64,000 bases of DNA from Apiotrichum sp. Y4204 (lineage: Eukaryota > Basidiomycota > Tremellomycetes > Trichosporonales > Trichosporonaceae): positions 310,001 to 374,000 of the forward strand of contig JAMYHL010000059.1 in the NCBI GenBank assembly GCA_025531455.1, given 5' to 3'. This document shows, piece by piece, positions 59,232 to 64,000 of the stretch. Numbering within the stretch: the first letter of the stretch is position 1; each line of letters starts with the position of its first letter. Made by a program: the position numbers and the translations under genes. The notes beneath the pieces were generated by a model. That model searched no databases and was not told where the DNA came from. It saw only the letters and a list, made by a program, of their open reading frames with translations.

Positions 59232-60419
59232 TGAGGAGTGGGTGGATGTGAGTCTAGAGATCGTGGGGCAAGCTCAAAATGGGAGGTGAGCACTTTTTCT
59301 ACTTATTGGCGACTGTACACGGGCTCACGATAAGTGAGAAATAATGACAGAAACGGAATGTGGGCAGCCTTGACATCCATTACGGCCGTGTTCCAACTTT
59401 TAGTGTTCCAGCAGCTCGCGTTCAGCTTACCTCACTGGCTGACTCGCATCGCTCCTTTCTGACTCACAGACTAGTCACCTCCACCTCACAGCCACAGCCG
59501 CGAGCTAGCATTCTGTCGCGATTTTTTTCTCCCTTAGGTGTTGTTTGTGTCAACTAACTGTGCAACTAGGCAACTAGGCAACTAGGCAACGAGTCAACGG
59601 ACTGCCTGCCGTGCCGGCGGCCATACCCGGCGGCATCTCCGGCATGGTTGTCTCGGCACAATCAGGGCGGCCCTGAGGTGTGGCCGAAATTAGACACCAG
59701 TCTCCTCGTTCGATGCTCCGCGCTCGCTCGGTGAATAAAAGTGGAGTTTCTGACCATTGCGAGCTATTGCGAGTGCCGGGGCGAGCTCGGGTTCCATTCC
59801 TGGTGCTGCGGCGACTTAGTAATACTCTACCCGCAGCCGACCCCGGAGCTCACACCGTGCCGACGTGGCCGACAGCGAGTAGCGCGAACAGTGGTTCCTG
59901 CGCTACTCTCGCCGGCACCGCGGCACCGAGGCCGAGGCGACGCACTCATGACTGATACGAGTCGCACGCCACGCCGTGTGCGGCAATCCCACAGACCACA
60001 GATGCACAGAACCCTGTCCATGTGGGCCATGTGTTCTCCTCCACCGTAGTCGCGACCGACCAACCCGTCGCCACCGCGTCCAGCTGTGAGCTCCAGAATG
60101 TAGCACGTATGTTGCGTCGGAGATGGCCGACGCGTTGACCGGCCGAGCGCAAGCTGCGGGTGCCGATGCCGATGCCGACGCGCCGGTCAGAGGAGGTTCT
60201 GATACTAGTGCGGTGCGAGAGATGGGAATGCCAGGAAGTGCGATACTGCTGGAATCGGAGCAATGCTTCTCCATTGTACTAATTAGTGGTGCGCAGAAAT
60301 CTCCGATCTCGAGTGCGGAATGTTTGATGAAGGTGATGACAAGATACAAGAGAGCATCCATATCCGTTATCTCCGTATCAGAGTCCATAGCTACCCGCGC
60401 CATATCGCCCGTACCCCGC
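59232..60419. other. 1.2-kb intergenic region
   Basis: No convincing gene. It includes the upstream region of the MFS gene, an 8-bp tandem repeat at 59563-59590 and assorted short frames on both strands. Confidence 0.55.
59563..59590. repeat. 8-bp tandem repeat
   Basis: CAACTAGG is repeated three and a half times without mismatch. Confidence 0.9.
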
Positions 60420-60662
60420 CTACACCTGAGACACCTTCTCGTAGTTGCGGCCGTCGAGCATGCGGCGCACGCGCTGTTTGCCCCCGCGGTAAAAGTAGAC
60501 GTAGGCGCCGACGGGAAGGACAACAAAAATGGCGAGGAAGAGGAAGTAGCGGCTCGGCTTTGAGATGGTCGTGTACTCCTCCTCGTCCGTCACGGGGGCC
60601 AGCGGAGTCTCGACTGGCGGCGTCTTGACTGCGGGTGCGTTGTCGTCCTCCTCGTAGTTGGG
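60420..60662 (-). other. Candidate membrane-anchor exon
   Basis: Starting after an acceptor (CACACAG) at 60663-60669, 81 codons read PNYEEDDNAPAVKTPPVET, an acidic linker. A single 18-20 residue membrane segment (RYFLFLAIFVVLPVGAYVYF) and a basic tail (YRGGKQRVRRMLDGRNYEKV) follow. The frame has no ATG of its own, only GTG upstream. It is in the correct phase to be joined to the cyclophilin through a donor at 60893 (231-bp intron), giving a 294-residue membrane-anchored product. The other possibility is that it belongs to a separate short gene whose first exon I could not find. The hydrophobic segment with basic flank looks like real protein. Confidence 0.5.
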
Positions 60663-60869
60663 CTGTGTGAGTAGCACAAGTCGATGAAGATGGAAAGAAG
60701 ATTGAGATAAAGATGGGGATAGAAATTGGGTTGCGATTGGGTTGAGATCAACATTTGGTCAGCGATTGCACGGTTTTGCGAGTGACGTCGCCAGCCAGTT
60801 GACAGATGAATCATTTAGGGCAGCGCAATTCGACGAGGTGCATGGATATGGCATCAGAATCTGTCCACA

Positions 60870-62010
60870 CTAGAGCTCAACGCGGAGAGGTACCTGGTTG
60901 CCCTGGTCGTCGACCTCGTGCTCAATCTCGAGCTAACTGTTAGCAAAAGGACTTTACAAACTCTCATTCTACTCACCTCGCCGGAGCGGACAATGGTGAC
61001 CTTCTCCTTGGGGGCGTCTCCGGGGTTCTTGGGGACGTTCTCAATGGCGTGCACAACGTCCAGGCCCTCGAGAACAGTGCCGAACACGACGTGGCGGCCG
61101 TCGAGCCACGAGGTCTTGACGGTGCAGATGAAGAACTGGGGTGAGCTGATGGAACTCTAATAAGCAGCTCAGAACTTACCTGGGAGCCGTTGGTGTCCGA
61201 GCCGGCGTTGGCCATCGCTAGATGTCAGCTGTCACCCTTCGCCGAAATGTGCACGCCGCGCTCGTTGCGCTCGCTCGGCACTCACAGAGAACGCCGGGGC
61301 CGGTGTGCTTGAGCTTGAAGTTCTCGTCAGGGAAGCGGTCGCCGTAGATCGACTTGCCGCCGCGGCCGTTGCCCTCGGTGAAGTCACCGCCTTGGATCCT
61401 GTCAGGTTAGTACGGCTGATGTTTGGCACAAGAGGAGGAGCCGCAGGGTTGTGATGCGGCAGCGATATCGCCGGATCCAAAGCTGGAAGGTTGCCATCGA
61501 GCCGCGATGGGCTGGCTGAATCGCACTCCATCCATGCCGAACTGCAAGTCCCATCCTCCACGACGAGCCACGTCCGTCACATCCGCTGGTACGTCGGCCG
61601 TTCCAGCAGAGACCATCTGGGTCCCCCCCCCCCCCCCCCACCCGCTCACTGCCACTCACATAAAGTCCTTGATGACACGGTGGAAGCTCGAGCCCTCGTA
61701 GCCAAAGCCGAGCGCCTCGCCGTCCGCCTTCTTGCCAGTGCAGAGCGCGCGGAAGTTCTCGACAGTCTTGGGGACAGTCCTGCGTGGTCAGCTTTTGTGG
61801 ACCCACCCAGCTGTTCTCTCGGAGCTCGACGACTCACTTTCCGTAGAGACCCATGACGACGCGGCCCATGGGCTTTCCCCCGTGCTCAATGTCGAAGAAG
61901 ACCTTGTTGGTGATAATCGGGCCCTTGGCGGCGTTGGCGGGGGCCGCGAAGAGGAACGCGACTGCGACGAGCAGCGTGGCGAGCAGAGGGAGGATGCTGA
62001 GACGGGCCAT
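60870..62010 (-). CDS. ER-type cyclophilin (peptidyl-prolyl isomerase)
   Basis: A cyclophilin B-like prolyl isomerase of the secretory pathway. Exons are 62010-61838, 61779-61660, 61398-61286, 61217-61180, 61135-60977 and 60932-60870, giving 221 residues. The signal peptide is [20 protein letters not shown] followed by a short Ala-rich region. The catalytic core is complete: [15 protein letters not shown] (catalytic Arg), [21 protein letters not shown] and the Trp of [11 protein letters not shown] that contacts cyclosporin A. The soluble form ends [11 protein letters not shown], without HDEL. An alternative donor at 60893, before VPLRVEL, could instead attach a downstream membrane exon at 60662-60420. 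The intron at 61399-61659 carries a long C/G run at about 61623-61639. The gene is divergent from the J-protein. Confidence 0.93.
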
Positions 62011-62359
62011 GGTGGTTGTTGGAGAGAGAGGAGGGGAAAGTTGAGATCGAGATGGTTTGTCCCAGTGGAGTGGAGTGCGAGGGGGTGGCTGACGGCTGCC
62101 ATGCAGCCTGGAGACGGGAACAAGCGACGTGGCACAGACAGAAGCGCCTCCGCCGTCATGAGGAGGGGGGACGGAATCAAAATATCGTTGATCTTCACCA
62201 TCCAGTCAGCTGGCAGAACGCGCGACGCGTCCATTCCTTCCCCTGTCAACATGAGCTCGCAAGCTGTGATGTTTGCCACAGCCTGTACTTTCTTGACTTT
62301 GCATTCATCCTCTCCTCCATCCATCCAGCGTCTCATTCCACATCACACAAACCCCCACA
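62011..62359. promoter_or_regulatory. Divergent promoter cyclophilin / J-protein
   Basis: The 349 bp between two outward start codons carry both promoters. Two folding-related genes share it, so co-regulation is plausible. I see no heat-shock or UPR element that I would trust. Confidence 0.5.
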
Positions 62360-63496
62360 ATGTCCGACCAAGCCGACCCCATTCTCATGTTCTTCACCGA
62401 GGCCGAGGCCGAGAGGCCTGACACGCTGTACACGGCCCTCGGCGTCGGGCGCGAGGCGAAGATAGGCGCCATCCGCATGGCGTACCGCCGCGCGGCGCTG
62501 CGCTGCCATCCCGACAAGCATGCGGGCAAGCCTGCAGAGGTGGTGGCGAAACTCAGCACCGAGTTCCAGAAGGTCGGGTTCGCGTGGGCCGTGCTCAGTG
62601 ATGAGAAGCGCCGCAAACGGTGGGTACAGAGGGAAGGTGGGGTGGATTGGTCTTGCTGACGCTCCGCTAGGTACGACACCACGGGCCGCACGGACGAGCT
62701 CAAGTTTGCGCACGCGGAGGAGGCGGGCTGGGAGGCGTACTTTGAAGAGCTGTTCGAGCGCGTCGACCGCAAGATGCTCGACGATGACAAGAAGCAGTAC
62801 CAAGGTGAGTTCGCAAAATTACCGCACTAACTCTCAGGCTCGGAAGCGGAGCTCGCGGACCTGCGGGAGGCGTACACATCAGCAAAGGGGTCGTTTGAAA
62901 AGATTGTCGCGCGCATCCCACACAGCACGCACAAGGACGAGCCGCGCCTGATTGCCGCTATCGAGGGCGAGATCGCCGCCGGTAACCTGAAGCGCACGAA
63001 GGCGTGGACCGCGTCATCTGGCGACAGCGCGGCATCGAATGACCGCAAGCGCAAGGCCGCGGCGGAAGCCGAGGCGGCGGAGGAGGCGGCGCGCGAGCTC
63101 GGCGTGTGGGATGAGTTCTACGGGAGTGGCAAGAAGGGCCGCCGCGCTGGCGATAAGGGCAAAGGCAAGGAGAACGAGGCCGAGGGGGAAGATGCGCTCG
63201 CTGCGCTCATTGTCCGGCGCCAGAGCAAGACGAGTGCGCTTGACGCGATTGCGAACAAGTACGCTGGGAAGGAGAAGGGCAAGGGCAAGAAGAAGGAGGC
63301 GAAGCATGAGGATCTCGACGACGACGCGTTCGTAGCCCTCCAGGCCAAGATGTTTGGCGGCAAAGGCAAGGAGCAGAAGAAGGGAAAGCACGAAGATCTC
63401 GACGACCTCGACGACGACGCGTTTGCGGCGCTCCAGGCTAAGATGTTTGGCGACAAGGGCAAGGGCGGGGAGAAGAAGAAGCGCAAGACCAAGTAG
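62360..63496 (+). CDS. DNAJC9-like J-domain protein
   Basis: A J-protein co-chaperone for Hsp70. Exons are 62360-62619, 62671-62804 and 62838-63496, giving 350 residues. The J domain spans about 20-88 with the HPD tripeptide at 50-52 (CHPDKHAGK) and ends SDEKRRKRYDTTG, the DNAJC9 pattern. The family-typical block follows: WEAYFEELFERVDRKMLDD, then EAYTSAKGSFEKIVARIP and PRLIAAIEGEIAAGN. The C-terminus is Lys/Gly/Glu-rich and contains a tandemly duplicated segment, HEDLDDDAFVALQAKMFG and HEDLDDLDDDAFAALQAKMFG, separated by a basic spacer. The end, KKKRKTK, is a nuclear localisation signal, consistent with the histone-chaperone role of human DNAJC9. That role is inferred by homology. Confidence 0.88.
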
Positions 63497-63710
63497 ATAG
63501 CGCAGCACACGCTGTGCTAGTCGCCCGTACATTCGAGACCTGTTGTATACTCTGTAGTAGCCATGCATGATTCTGTTAATTCAAGATGGGGCCTCGGCGC
63601 CATCAGAGCCCTTCGGACCAGATGAGCAGACGGGGTCCACTAACCATCAGACTTGGAACCTAACCCAACAAACTGCATTCTATCCCTTGTAACACTATGT
63701 AGGTATCCTC
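63497..63710. other. Intergenic
   Basis: 214 bp between convergent stop codons. No gene is seen. Confidence 0.6.
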
Positions 63711-64000
63711 CTAAACATCGCCCCACTTCTCAACAGGACCCGTAAGCCAATCGAGCGCGAGCCTTCCACCACGCTCAACAACAACGACGGTATCCTCGAT
63801 CCGCACGCCGAGCCCGCGGATCCGCTCTTCGCCCACCTTGCTGTCGGACGGCACATACACCCCAGGTTCGAGGGTAAACACCTGTCCGGGGCGAACCTGC
63901 CTTTCCCCAAGCGGTCCCTGCACGATATACGGGCCCTCGTGCCCCTCGAGTCCGGTGCCGTGCCCGAGGCGGTGCGTGAACACCGTATAGTCCACCCCGC
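63711..64000 (-). CDS. M24 metallopeptidase (prolidase-like), 3' end only
   Basis: The gene runs off the right edge of the window; only its last 96 or so codons are visible. [16 protein letters not shown] contains the conserved histidines of the pita-bread fold, TLEPGVYVP the Glu ligand, and [10 protein letters not shown] the second metal-binding Glu. These mark the C-terminal half of an Xaa-Pro peptidase of family M24. The last residues (PVEKWGDV) follow a hydrophobic WLTGP segment. Whether it is a dipeptidase (prolidase) or an aminopeptidase P cannot be told without the N-terminal part. Confidence 0.88.
   Translation of the reverse strand, partial: GVDYTVFTHRLGHGTGLEGHEGPYIVQGPLGERQVRPGQVFTLEPGVYVPSDSKVGEERIRGLGVRIEDTVVVVERGGRLALDWLTGPVEKWGDV

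Noticed and set aside
60590..60814. Minus-strand frame starting MIHLSTGW
   Set aside because: It overlaps the anchor exon in a different frame and cannot be spliced to it in phase; likely intronic or leader sequence.

Overview
The window is nuclear DNA of a GC-rich basidiomycete yeast, most likely a tremellomycete of the Trichosporon/Cutaneotrichosporon kind. The evidence is the gene density, the very short introns (mostly 31-85 bp, GTNNGT...CTNAC...YAG), the sequence style of the conserved proteins (CRM1, chitin synthase, Kcs1, Utp6) and the absence of any bacterial operon structure. The genus assignment is an inference; no rDNA is present. I rebuilt the splicing by hand. Every multi-exon model for a recognised gene that lies wholly in the window closes with a total coding length divisible by three.

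Layout, left to right. 0.8-5.6 kb: a GH18 chitinase (+) with a type II membrane anchor, facing a chitin synthase (-), tail to tail. 5.6-10.8 kb: gene-poor. 10.8-13.4 kb: a Ser/Pro-rich hypothetical (+) and a COMT-like O-methyltransferase (-) with a probable mitochondrial presequence. 13.9-17.6 kb: exportin CRM1 (-). 18.6-20.7 kb: a mitochondrial rRNA 2'-O-methyltransferase (MRM2, -) divergent from a TMEM208/SND2-like ER protein (+). 21.1-26.6 kb: a small hypothetical (-), a peroxisomal 4CL-like acyl-CoA ligase (-) and UTP6 (+). 26.6-29.1 kb: intergenic with a long leader. 29.1-35.3 kb: KCS1-type inositol hexakisphosphate kinase (+) and a DHA2-like MFS transporter (+). 36.1-37.6 kb: a tiny basic protein gene, a doubtful Cys-rich gene and an intron-containing tRNA-Val(AAC). 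38.2-44.0 kb: a very large low-complexity protein (-). 44.0-51.0 kb: a gene-poor stretch holding an assembly gap flanked by G and C homopolymers and a short repeat. 51.0-56.0 kb: an acidic protein with an AT-hook-like motif (+) and a Zn2Cys6 transcription factor (+). 56.5-59.2 kb: a secreted RNase T1 (+) and a DHA1-like MFS transporter (-). 60.4-64.0 kb: an ER cyclophilin (-), possibly with an alternative membrane-anchor exon, divergent from a DNAJC9-like J-protein (+), then the 3' end of an M24 peptidase (-).

Most genes are housekeeping functions (nuclear export, ribosome biogenesis, ER targeting and folding, inositol pyrophosphate signalling) and do not form one pathway. The chitinase/chitin synthase pair is the only neighbourhood with an obvious shared theme (cell-wall chitin). 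I did not find a self-evident novel multi-gene system. The most distinctive observations are two 8-nt micro-exons (chitinase, Zn-cluster factor), an exon consisting only of ATG, a Thr at the leptomycin-B cysteine of CRM1, a possible membrane-anchored cyclophilin isoform, and the structured gene-poor tracts.
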